Assembly: GCA_964607135.1 (NCBI GenBank) | Contig: CAZSIV010000006.1 | Coordinates: 20,286 to 84,285, forward strand | Length of the DNA: 64,000 nucleotides | Direction: 5' to 3' | From: Metaruminococcus_A sp964607135 | GTDB lineage: Bacteria > Bacillota > Clostridia > Oscillospirales > Ruminococcaceae | Shown: one piece after another, positions 42,572-50,102 of the stretch | Layout: every line of letters starts with the position of its first letter | How positions within the stretch are numbered: position 1 is the stretch's first letter | Notes under the pieces: generated by a model | Told to the model about the DNA's origin: nothing | What the model saw: only the letters and a program-made list of their open reading frames with translations | The model's database searches: none | Made by a program: the position numbers and the translations under genes

Positions 42572-43438
42572 TCACCCCGCCAGCAGAGCGGCGGCGTAGT
42601 CGGGCGTCCGGTGCTGGACGGGCTGCTCCAGATCTTTGATTAAGCCGAACTGGTACCCCTGCTCCTTGAGCGCCTCGATGATCCACGGGAGGGCTTCCCG
42701 GGTATAGGGGACCCGCTCGTGCATGAGGATCACCGGCTGGTCGTGCTGGAAGGCGGCCGGGATGATATTGTTGTAGACGGTGCCGGCGTCGATCGGCCGG
42801 TTGGTGGCGTCTTGGGCGCTGACGTTCCAGTCGACGTAGCGCAGCCCCCGGTTTTGGGTCTCTAAAATGATCTCGCAGAATGTCCTTTCATCCGTCACCG
42901 TCTGGGAGCTGCCGCCGGGAAACCGGAAATCCGTCAGAGGGTCGTCGGTAAATTGACGGAGATAGCCCTGCATCTTGTAAAAATCCGCAAAATAGCTGTC
43001 GATTGAAGCATAGAGCGCCCTATAATTGTGGGTGTAGCCGTGGATGGCGAGCTGGCAGCCGCTGTCGGCGATCTGCTGGTAATAGGCGTCGCTGTCCTTG
43101 TGAAAAACGGTGAAAAAGGTCGCCGTCGCCCCGTGCTCCCGAAGAATTTGCAGCACTTCCGGCGTGTTGGGAGTCGGCCCGTCGTCAAAGGTCAGGTAGG
43201 CGGTCTTTCCGCCTTTGGGCGGCTCCGGCTCGGAGGGCTCCGAAGCCTCCGGCGGTTCGTCCGGCTCGGACAGATCCTGTCTGCCCCCGCTCAGTTCTAC
43301 ATGGACCGGGCGGAGCTGCTTGAGCGGCGCCTCCCCCGGGCTGAGAAAGAGGATGCCGGCGGCCGTCACAACCGCTGCTGCCGCCAGGCAGATTAATAGG
43401 GATATCGTGATCATTCTGCGCCGTTTTGTTTGCTTCAT
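42572..43438 (-). CDS. Membrane-anchored polysaccharide deacetylase
   Basis: 288 residues: membrane helix (about 10-32), short acidic/proline linker (about 45-75) and NodB domain with TFDDGP, HGYTHN (metal site) and RFPGGSSQT. It is closely similar to the next gene downstream over the whole catalytic domain, indicating duplication. The ATG at 43438 follows GGGAAGG. Likely role in peptidoglycan or other glycan deacetylation. Confidence 0.9.
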   Translation of the reverse strand: MKQTKRRRMITISLLICLAAAAVVTAAGILFLSPGEAPLKQLRPVHVELSGGRQDLSEPDEPPEASEPSEPEPPKGGKTAYLTFDDGPTPNTPEVLQILREHGATATFFTVFHKDSDAYYQQIADSGCQLAIHGYTHNYRALYASIDSYFADFYKMQGYLRQFTDDPLTDFRFPGGSSQTVTDERTFCEIILETQNRGLRYVDWNVSAQDATNRPIDAGTVYNNIIPAAFQHDQPVILMHERVPYTREALPWIIEALKEQGYQFGLIKDLEQPVQHRTPDYAAALLAG

Positions 43439-43491
43439 CGTTTTCCTTCCCCGTGTTTCTCCCAAATTTCAACAAATTTTTACTGTATTCT

Positions 43492-43497
43492 ATTATA
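43492..43497 (-). promoter_or_regulatory. -10 box for the upstream deacetylase gene
   Basis: TATAAT on the minus strand, 54 nt before the start codon; TGGGAT lies at the -35 distance and is a poor match. Confidence 0.4.
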
Positions 43498-43557
43498 CTA
43501 CACCCCCTTCCGAAATCCCATAACAGACTGTAATAAAAGGTCGACATTTTTACCCGA

Positions 43558-43599
43558 TTGACAAAAATCCGGTTACATTATATGATTAATTGTAATCAT
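43558..43599 (+). promoter_or_regulatory. Promoter of the CNNM gene with overlapping palindrome
   Basis: TTGACA, 17 bp and TATGAT. An inverted repeat ATGATTA-ATTG-TAATCAT (43582-43599) overlaps the -10 and transcription start, so it looks like an operator. Confidence 0.65.
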
Positions 43600-43630
43600 C
43601 CCTTTTGACATTCTATGAGAGGAGAACTTC

Positions 43631-44989
43631 ATGGATACCGACGGGCACTTACCGCTCTACACCCTTTTGTTTGTCCTGTTCCTGCTTTTGGGGGGATTTT
43701 TCACTCTGGCGCAGTCCTCGATCATCTCGCTGAGCGATTCCAAGCTCAAAAAACTCTGCGAAGAGGGGGTGCGCAAGGCGCTGCGGGTGAAAGCCGTCAC
43801 CCAAAAGCCCACCCGCTTCAAAGGGACGACCGAGTTCGGCTTTTTGTGCTGTACGGCGCTCAGCGTTGTCTGCGCCTTTTTCCTTTATTATCCGCCGCTG
43901 TGCGCTGTCTTTGCATCCGCCTTTTCCGCTGCGGGGAGCGCGGGGCCCTTCCTTGCGAAGGCGGCGGCCTTTCTGGTCGTCTTCTTCGGCGCCCTTTTTC
44001 TGGTGCTGATCGTCTCGCGCACCATCCCCTACTACCTCGGCTGCGGGATGCCGGAGCGGTTCGCCTTCGGCTGCGCGCCGGGGATTCGCTTCTTCGCCGT
44101 CCTCTTCGCGCCGGGGGTCGCCCTGGTGCAGGGGATCTCCTTCGGCGTCGCCCGGCTGTTCGGGGCCGACCCCTCCAAGCTGTCCTCTGAGGTGACGGAG
44201 GAGGAAATCCGGATGATGATGGACGTCGGCAGCGAAAAAGGGGTCATCGAGTCGAGCCAGATGGAGATGATCAACAACGTCTTTGAGTTCGACGACACCA
44301 CGGCGGCCGACGTGATGACCCACCGCACCAACATCGTCGCCGTCCCCCGCACCGCGCGGATCAGCGACGTGGTCTATCTGGCGGTCAACGAGGGGTTCAG
44401 CCGGATCCCGGTCTACAAGGACGACATCGACAACATCATCGGGGCGGTCTATGTCAAAGACCTGCTGGTGCTGGTCAGTTGTGAGACGTCGGGCGACTTT
44501 TCGGTGGACGACTTCATCCGCCCGATTCCCTATGTCCCCGACTCCGCCAAGCTGCCCGAGCTCTTCCGCCAGCTCAGCGCGAAAAAGGCGCACCTGGCCG
44601 TCGTGGTCGACGAATACGGCGGGACGTCCGGGCTGGTGACGATGGAGGACCTGGTGGAGGAGATCGTCGGGAACATCCAGGACGAATACGACGAAGAGGA
44701 CGACGACATCATCCAGGTCGACGACGTCACCTTCACCCTGGACGGCGGGGTGGAGCTCGAGGCGCTGAGCAAGGCGCTGGGCGTCCCCTTTGAGGAGACG
44801 GACGACTACGACACCCTCAGCGGGCTGCTCATCCACCGCCTCGGCAGAATCCCCGCGCCGAACGAGGAGATCCGCATCGTCGTCCAGGGAGTGGAATTCA
44901 CCGTCCTGCTGGTCGAAGACCGCCGGATCGCCCGGGTCAAGGCGGTGGTCGGCAGGCCGGAGCCTGAGCGGGAAGAGGAGAACGGATGA
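43631..44989 (+). CDS. CNNM/CorC family protein (DUF21, CBS pair, CorC_HlyC)
   Basis: 452 residues. Three to four membrane helices in a DUF21 domain (about 8-200), two CBS motifs (about 215-340; VMTHRTNIVAVPRTA and AVVVDEYGGTSGLVTMEDLVEEIVG) and a C-terminal CorC_HlyC domain (about 360-440). The family takes part in Mg2+ export or tolerance; labels such as haemolysin are historical. GAGGAGA precedes the ATG. The CBS pair may bind Mg-ATP. Confidence 0.92.
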   Translation: MDTDGHLPLYTLLFVLFLLLGGFFTLAQSSIISLSDSKLKKLCEEGVRKALRVKAVTQKPTRFKGTTEFGFLCCTALSVVCAFFLYYPPLCAVFASAFSAAGSAGPFLAKAAAFLVVFFGALFLVLIVSRTIPYYLGCGMPERFAFGCAPGIRFFAVLFAPGVALVQGISFGVARLFGADPSKLSSEVTEEEIRMMMDVGSEKGVIESSQMEMINNVFEFDDTTAADVMTHRTNIVAVPRTARISDVVYLAVNEGFSRIPVYKDDIDNIIGAVYVKDLLVLVSCETSGDFSVDDFIRPIPYVPDSAKLPELFRQLSAKKAHLAVVVDEYGGTSGLVTMEDLVEEIVGNIQDEYDEEDDDIIQVDDVTFTLDGGVELEALSKALGVPFEETDDYDTLSGLLIHRLGRIPAPNEEIRIVVQGVEFTVLLVEDRRIARVKAVVGRPEPEREEENG

Positions 44990-45026
44990 GGAAAGACGCT
45001 CGTTGCAGCCCGATACATTCGTAAAC

Positions 45027-45065
45027 AAAAATGCCGGCATCTGAAAAGACGCCGGCATTTTTGTT
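45027..45065 (+). terminator. Terminator of the CNNM gene
   Basis: AAAAATGCCGGC pairs with GCCGGCATTTTT around an 11-nt loop. Confidence 0.85.
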
Positions 45066-45089
45066 TCTCTTTTAGGTCTCGCTTTTGTA

Positions 45090-45338
45090 TCAGCCGAAGT
45101 CGTGCCGCCCTCCGCAGCTGCCTCCAATTTCTTCGAACAACGCAACGATCTCCTCGATTCTTAAAAAGCATTCCCGGTCGCCCAGGCTTTCGTCCCGCAG
45201 GATTTCCCTGATCCGGTTCAGCGCCTGATAGCATCTTCCTTCCACGATCTGGGCCGGATCGATTTGCAGCCCTGGGAAGAAAACCTCTGCTTTTTGGCTT
45301 TCCAATGCCTTTATCAAAATTTCTTTGTATAAGTCCAT
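45090..45338 (-). CDS. Hypothetical 82-residue protein divergent from XRE regulator
   Basis: Not recognised. A helical, acidic protein (AQIVEGRCYQALNRIREILRDESLGDRECFLRIEEIVALFEEIG) ending in GGSCGGRHDFG, which may hold a metal. GAGGTGATT precedes the ATG and a good promoter overlaps the operator pair, so it is likely the target of the divergent XRE regulator. Confidence 0.75.
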   Translation of the reverse strand: MDLYKEILIKALESQKAEVFFPGLQIDPAQIVEGRCYQALNRIREILRDESLGDRECFLRIEEIVALFEEIGGSCGGRHDFG

Positions 45339-45351
45339 AAATAATCACCTC

Positions 45352-45380
45352 ATACTATATTTTGACATAAATTCTGTCAA
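45352..45380 (-). promoter_or_regulatory. Promoter of the 82-residue gene
   Basis: On the minus strand TTGACA, 17 bp and TAGTAT. The -35 lies inside the first operator. Confidence 0.75.
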
Positions 45381-45404
45381 AAATCAATGACAGGATTTAT
45401 GTCA
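45363..45404. promoter_or_regulatory. Twin operator sites TGACA-n7-TGTCA
   Basis: Two copies of TGACA-n7-TGTCA (45363-45379 and 45388-45404), arranged as an overall inverted repeat with one mismatch. They cover the -35 regions of the two divergent genes, as expected for an autoregulating XRE repressor. Confidence 0.7.
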
Positions 45405-45406
45405 AT

Positions 45407-45412
45407 TATAAT
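45407..45412 (+). promoter_or_regulatory. -10 box for the XRE gene
   Basis: TATAAT; the predicted start of transcription near 45418 means that the GTG at 45429, not the upstream ATG codons, begins the XRE protein. Confidence 0.45.
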
Positions 45413-45428
45413 GACCTTGGTGGTAAGT

Positions 45429-45659
45429 GTGATTTATCGAAGGATTAAAAACTTAAGGGAAGACCATGATTACACGCAGCAGGCTCTTGCAAATATGCTT
45501 CATATTAGTCGTAGCGCGTATTCGGCGTATGAAAATGGTGCGAATGCAGTTCCGATTGAGGTTCTTATCAAGCTGTCACATTTTTATGAAACCAGTATTG
45601 ACTTTTTACTGGAACAAACCGATATTAAGACTCCTTACCCGCGTAAACAGAAAAAATAA
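45429..45659 (+). CDS. XRE family transcriptional regulator
   Basis: 76 residues, a single helix-turn-helix: IKNLREDHDYTQQALANMLHISRSAYSAYENGANAVPIEVLIKLSHFY. The GTG start follows TTGGTGG and agrees with the promoter; the longer frame is possible but would extend through the operator. It is less GC-rich than its neighbours, suggesting acquisition. It probably represses itself and the divergent 82-residue gene. Confidence 0.88.
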   Translation: MIYRRIKNLREDHDYTQQALANMLHISRSAYSAYENGANAVPIEVLIKLSHFYETSIDFLLEQTDIKTPYPRKQKK

Positions 45660-45695
45660 CGCTCCATTTGTTTGTGAATGGAGCGTTGTTTTTTT
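45657..45695 (+). terminator. Terminator of the XRE gene
   Basis: AACGCTCCATT pairs with AATGGAGCGTT, followed by seven T. Confidence 0.9.
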
Positions 45696-45713
45696 ATCCT
45701 TTAAACGGGCCTA

Positions 45714-46991
45714 TTATCGAATCCGCCGCGCCTCCAGGTAATACCGCTTATCCCAGGCGTGGCCCATCGAAAAGGTCTTGCGGGGGAGAGCGCCGTCCAG
45801 GATCACGGTGGGGAAGAGCTCCTCCTTCCCCATATCCGGGAGGAGGAACCCGACACAGCCGGGCTCCTCCGACAGCCGCTCCGCCGCTTCCGCACCGTGG
45901 ATGTAATCCACCCGCCCGCCGAATGAAGAGAGATAGCTGTCGAGGAAATTCTGAAGGGTTCCCACCGCGAGGTTTGCCTGCGGATGGGGCACGGTCAGCT
46001 CCCGGCGGTTCCCTTGGCAAAGGCAGGTGAAGGACTGCCCCTCCCCCTTGCCGGGAACCGCGCCGAGCGTTCTTTCCAGCTCGGAGAGGAGATGCGCCGG
46101 GTCGACGCCGAAAACCACCCGGTGGATCGCCTCGAACTCCAAGGCGGGGTCGTGGAGGTTGACCACCTCCGCCAGCGCGTACCGGGCGGGGGAATCCTTC
46201 GCCCGGTCGCCCAGCTCCCGCTTCAGCACCTCATAACAGGCCTTTGCGGTTGCCAGCGAGTGGTTCCCGTCCCCCACCGCGAAGAGGAGCGCTTCATCCG
46301 CAGGTTTGCCGTACCGCCTGGAGAATCCCTCCGGGTCGGCCAGCTCGCCGAAGGCGGCGGCGAGGGTCGGATAGTCCGCCGGGTCGATCAGGTACCCCTC
46401 TATTTTCCCGCCGTTCTGGATGAGCTCCGTTTCGTACAGCTTCCGGTACTGCGCCCGTTTCGCCGCCAGCGGCTCGATGACGGAGCGCTTTTTGTCGTCG
46501 ATCAGCAGCATGATGTGCGGCAGCTCGAGCGGGGCGTTCTCCCGCACCCGGACGCGGGGCGGAATCCGCTCCAGCACGGTGCCCTCGGTGGCGCGGACAA
46601 GGGTCGTGGAGCCCGCCGCGTAGTCATACCGCTCCAGGTCGACGGCGCCGACCAGCCCGGTGCGGACTTTTCCGTCCGCCTGGGTGCGGCGGGTGAGGAT
46701 CAGCGCCTGCGGGAGCGCGGCAAAGACTCCATCCGCCAGGTACCGGTCCATGGTTTCGCAGATCGAGCCGATCCGTTCCTCCGCCCCGGCCTGCTCCAGA
46801 TAGAGCTCCGGCAGGATCAGCCGCAGGGCGCTGGGAGCGTCCCCGACGATCCGCTCCGTCTCCTCCCAGTAGGCCGGCTCCGACGTGTACTGGTCGCAGG
46901 CGACGACGCACCATTTTTCGAGCGCCGTCCCTTTCTTCGGGATCAAAATGTCGGCAGGGCCGAAGCCTGCCGCTTTAAATTTCTCGATCAT
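45714..46991 (-). CDS. DUF1015 family protein
   Basis: 425 residues. The family block FAVGDGNHSLATAKACYE is present, with PADILIPKKGT and RIPPRVRVRENAPLELPHIM. DUF1015 is related to ParB/SerK-like nucleotidyl domains; function in Clostridia is not known. The ATG at 46991 or GTG at 47000 could start it; GGGAG is embedded in a hairpin upstream. The preceding gene on the strand is glpK. Confidence 0.85.
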   Translation of the reverse strand: MIEKFKAAGFGPADILIPKKGTALEKWCVVACDQYTSEPAYWEETERIVGDAPSALRLILPELYLEQAGAEERIGSICETMDRYLADGVFAALPQALILTRRTQADGKVRTGLVGAVDLERYDYAAGSTTLVRATEGTVLERIPPRVRVRENAPLELPHIMLLIDDKKRSVIEPLAAKRAQYRKLYETELIQNGGKIEGYLIDPADYPTLAAAFGELADPEGFSRRYGKPADEALLFAVGDGNHSLATAKACYEVLKRELGDRAKDSPARYALAEVVNLHDPALEFEAIHRVVFGVDPAHLLSELERTLGAVPGKGEGQSFTCLCQGNRRELTVPHPQANLAVGTLQNFLDSYLSSFGGRVDYIHGAEAAERLSEEPGCVGFLLPDMGKEELFPTVILDGALPRKTFSMGHAWDKRYYLEARRIR

Positions 46992-47002
46992 ACTTGTCAC
47001 AT

Positions 47003-47036
47003 GCTCCCGGATTTGCAGACCTGGAAATCCGGGAGC
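47003..47036 (-). terminator. Perfect 12-bp hairpin between glpK and the DUF1015 gene
   Basis: GCTCCCGGATTT pairs with AAATCCGGGAGC. No T-run follows on the minus strand, and the distal arm contains the GGGAG that would act as Shine-Dalgarno for DUF1015. It may be a processing site or translational lock rather than a terminator. Confidence 0.5.
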
Positions 47037-47053
47037 GTTCCTTTCCTCTCATT

Positions 47054-48547
47054 TTAAACGGGCTGTTCCGCCCAGCCTTTGCTCCGGCCGACGGCCTTCT
47101 GCCAGCCCGCCCAGTTTTTCGCCCGCAGCTCCTCGGGCATATCGGGCAGGAATACTTTATCCAGCGTCCACTGCCGCCGGATTTCCTCCCGGTCTTTCCA
47201 GACCCCTGTCGCCAGCCCCGCGAGGTAGGCGGCTCCGAGGGCGGTGGTCTCCCGGATCATCGGGCGGCGGACGGGGATGCCCAGCAGATCGGCCTGGAAC
47301 TGCATCAGGAAGTCGTTGGCGCTCGCGCCCCCATCCACCCGCAGCTCGCCGACCGCGATCCCGGTGTCGGCCGCGATGGCGTCGAGCACCTCTTTGCTCT
47401 GGTAGGCGATCGATTCGAGGGCCGCCCGGATGATGTGGTTCCTCCCCGTTCCGCGGGTCAGCCCGAGGATCGTCCCCCTGGCGTACATATCCCAGTGCGG
47501 AGCGCCCAGCCCGGTAAAGGCGGGCACCACGTAAACCCCGCCGTTGTCCTCCGCTTTCCGGGCGAAATACTCGCTGTCGGCCGCCTCGGTGATGAAGCGC
47601 AGCTCGTCCCGGAGCCATTGGACGACCGCCCCGCCCACGAAGATGCTCCCCTCTACGGCGTACTGCACCCCGTCCGGCAGCCCGACCGCAATGGTGGTCA
47701 GCATCCCGTTTTCGGAGCGGCAGAGCTTTTCCCCGGTGTTCATCAGCAGGAAACAGCCGGTTCCATAGGTGTTTTTTGCATCTCCCGGCTCAAAACAGGT
47801 CTGCCCGAACAGGGCCGCGTGCTGATCCCCGGCGATCCCGGCGATCGGCACCTCGCAGCCGAAGAGGTTGACGGCGCCGTAAACCTCGCTGCTGCTCCGC
47901 ACCTCCGGCAGGATGCAGCGGGGGATCCCCAGCATGTCGAGCAGCTTTTGATCCCACGAAAGGGTTTCGATGTTGAAGAGCATGGTGCGGGATGCGTTGG
48001 TGACGTCGGTGATATGTACCTTGCCGCCGGTCAGCTTCCAAACCAGCCAGCTGTCCACCGTGCCGAAGAGGAGCTCGCCGTTTTCCGCCCGTTCCCTGGC
48101 CCCCGGGACGTTGTCCAGCAGCCACTTGATCTTGGTGCCCGAAAAATAAGCGTCCGCCAGAAGGCCGGTCGCCTTTTTGATGTAGGGCTCGCACCCGTCC
48201 GCCTTGAGCTGTTCGCAGATTTCCGCCGTCCTCCGGCACTGCCAGACGATGGCGTTGTGGATCGGCCGGCCGGTCTTTTTGTCCCAGACGACCGCCGTCT
48301 CCCGCTGGTTGGTGATCCCGACCGCGGCCACATCCTCGATCGGCACCCCGGCCTGGAGGAGCACCTCGGTCATGACGGCGGCCTGGGAGGAGTAGATCTC
48401 CATCGGGTCGTGCTCCACCCAGCCCGGTTTTGGGTAGAACTGGGTCAGCTCCTTCTGCGCGATCTGGACGATGTTTTGTTCCCGGTCGAATAAAATGGCG
48501 CGGGAGCTGGTCGTACCCTGATCCAGCGCGATAACGTATTTTTTCAC
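47054..48547 (-). CDS. glpK: Glycerol kinase
   Basis: 497 residues, standard for GlpK. DQGTTSSRAILFD, WQCRRTAEICE, GIAGDQHAALFGQ and GTGCFLLMNTG are the diagnostic blocks of the FGGY/glycerol kinase family. It phosphorylates glycerol with ATP, giving glycerol-3-phosphate for glycolysis or lipids. The GTG start has GGAGGGG 8 nt upstream. No GlpF or GlpO/GlpA gene is adjacent, unlike many glp operons. Confidence 0.96.
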   Translation of the reverse strand: MKKYVIALDQGTTSSRAILFDREQNIVQIAQKELTQFYPKPGWVEHDPMEIYSSQAAVMTEVLLQAGVPIEDVAAVGITNQRETAVVWDKKTGRPIHNAIVWQCRRTAEICEQLKADGCEPYIKKATGLLADAYFSGTKIKWLLDNVPGARERAENGELLFGTVDSWLVWKLTGGKVHITDVTNASRTMLFNIETLSWDQKLLDMLGIPRCILPEVRSSSEVYGAVNLFGCEVPIAGIAGDQHAALFGQTCFEPGDAKNTYGTGCFLLMNTGEKLCRSENGMLTTIAVGLPDGVQYAVEGSIFVGGAVVQWLRDELRFITEAADSEYFARKAEDNGGVYVVPAFTGLGAPHWDMYARGTILGLTRGTGRNHIIRAALESIAYQSKEVLDAIAADTGIAVGELRVDGGASANDFLMQFQADLLGIPVRRPMIRETTALGAAYLAGLATGVWKDREEIRRQWTLDKVFLPDMPEELRAKNWAGWQKAVGRSKGWAEQPV

Positions 48548-48704
48548 GGCGCACCCCTCCTGACAGGACAGCGGATTGAAAAGGCTGGTTTGTTTCTTTT
48601 ATCCTACCATTGCGCGGAAGGGGTGTCAATCTTTTTCAGGCCGCCGGGGCTGCCAAATCTTTCGGCGGGAATCGGTAAAATAGTGGTATTTTTGTTTGAA
48701 TTAT

Positions 48705-48905
48705 GGTAAAATAATAATCCCACCCGCAGACGCAATCGAAGATTGCTGGCGGGTACCCGGAATTCTTGTTACTCACTGGCGCTCGTAATAAGAACCTCAC
48801 GAAACAGCTGCTGAATCAAAGATTCAGACTGTTTCGGAGAACCTTGTTATTCGCCTGCGGCTCGTAATAAGAACCTCACGGACTGGGCGGAAATCGAAGA
48901 TTTCG
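48705..48905 (+). repeat. Family B tandem hairpin repeat, three units
   Basis: Units start at 48713, 48787 and 48866 (periods 74 and 79), each with AATAAGAACCTCAC or AATAATCCCAC. Hairpins: CCCGC...GCAATC-GAA-GATTGC...GCGGG (same as the unit at 33.5 kb), CGAAACAG-CTG-CTGAATC-AAA-GATTCAG-A-CTGTTTCG, and GGAAATC-GAA-GATTTC merging into a family A element. Conserved ends CTTGTTA and TCGCxxGCGxCTCG lie between units. A -10-like GGTAAAAT precedes the first. Confidence 0.75.
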
Positions 48906-49190
48906 GCGGAATGCTTTCGCTGGCAATGCGCGATTTACAGGCAGAGTAAATAGCAACGTTGGTAACCTGCGCGGCGCCTCGCAGGACTTCTGCCCAAAAA
49001 TCGGCAAAACCTTGGGGTGCGAACTGGTCAGCCCGGCCACGGGTCCGGCAGGGGTACCCTGCCTCGCAGGACAATAACCTAAAAACAGACAAAACGTTGG
49101 GGCGCGAACTGGCCACCGGGACTACCCGGCCCGGCCACGGACATTGCCCCGCCTGGGCACAGGCCCTGCGGCGGTTCGCCGCCCGGCTAT
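48905..49190 (+). repeat. Family A repeat cluster before the VanZ-like gene
   Basis: Forward orientation: GCGGAA-TGC-TTTCGC hairpin, left half (ATGCGCGATTTACAGG... GTAACCTGCGCGGC), centre, right half (GGCAAAACCTTGGGGTGCGAA), hairpin CCCG-GCCA-CGGG, GCAGGG-GTA-CCCTGC, second right half (GACAAAACGTTGGGGCGCGAA), then GCCTG-GGCA-CAGGC and GCGGCG-GTT-CGCCGC. It ends at the ribosome binding site of the next gene. Confidence 0.85.
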
Positions 49191-49209
49191 TGAGAGGAGG
49201 GATGAAACA

Positions 49210-50049
49210 GTGCGGAATTCCTGGATGAAAAGCGCGACATTTCCCTGTGTTGCGGGGATGGCCTATGTCCTCGTCGAAATCGCGCTGATGTCCTTCGTCA
49301 ATACGATTGTGAGCCTCTGCGTTTCCTTTGCGCTCTGCGCCGCGGTCTCGGCCGCACTGCTTTTATACAACCGCAGTTATGACCGCTGCGGCGTTTTTAC
49401 AACGACGATCTGCGGCGTCGCGGCGATTGTCGTCCTCTTGGACTTTCTCATGGACATGCGGGTCGGGGTCGAAAACAAAACCTTTTTTATGCTCGCCGTC
49501 AACTGGGTTGCGCCGGTGCTGGTCTGCTCGGTCGCCCGGCTGGCCGACCGGAAACGGAGACTGGAACGGTTTGAGGAGTTTTTCAAGGCGGCGAGCATCG
49601 TCTTTTTCGTCATCTATCTTCTGTCGTTGATCGCCCTGCTTTTCTTCGGTTCGGCAAACCGGGGCTATGCCTACCGCAGCGTCAATCTCATCCCGTTCAA
49701 GACCATCGAGCTCTACCTGACGACGACGGCGCTGAGCGGCACGGTCAAGCTTCTGAACCTCGCCGGGAACGTCCTGATCTTCGTCCCGCTCGGTTTTTAC
49801 CTTTCCGTTTTTTCCCATCGGCTCCATCTTTTGGTGAGAATTGCGATTCTCCTCGTCGTTCCGGTGGCGGTGGAGGTTCTGCAATACATTTTTAAAACGG
49901 GGGCCAGCGACGTGGACGACGTGATCCTCAACTTCGCCGGCGGCCTTTTGGGGATGCTTATCTGCTGGCTGGCAGAGCGGATCTTCAGGCGGTTCCAGAA
50001 AGACAAAGACGCCAGGCTGTTCTGTTTTAAGCCGAGGAGCCGGAAATAA
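49210..50049 (+). CDS. VanZ-like family membrane protein
   Basis: 279 residues with about eight hydrophobic segments. The VanZ core is at the C-terminal half: RSVNLIPFKTI, NLAGNVLIFVPLGFYL and SDVDDVILNFAGGLLG. VanZ in some enterococci gives low-level teicoplanin resistance; most chromosomal members have no known role. The GTG at 49210 follows GAGGAGG at 9 nt; a longer frame runs into repeat DNA and is rejected. The N-terminal half (four helices) is extra to the core. Confidence 0.85.
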   Translation: MRNSWMKSATFPCVAGMAYVLVEIALMSFVNTIVSLCVSFALCAAVSAALLLYNRSYDRCGVFTTTICGVAAIVVLLDFLMDMRVGVENKTFFMLAVNWVAPVLVCSVARLADRKRRLERFEEFFKAASIVFFVIYLLSLIALLFFGSANRGYAYRSVNLIPFKTIELYLTTTALSGTVKLLNLAGNVLIFVPLGFYLSVFSHRLHLLVRIAILLVVPVAVEVLQYIFKTGASDVDDVILNFAGGLLGMLICWLAERIFRRFQKDKDARLFCFKPRSRK

Positions 50050-50102
50050 TCCGAACCGATGTGTTTTGAAGTATTGGAAATAAAAGCTGCCGCGGAGGTT
50101 TC

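Noticed and set aside
46994..48493. 499-residue plus-strand ORF opposite glpK
   Set aside because: Antisense shadow of glycerol kinase without a family match.
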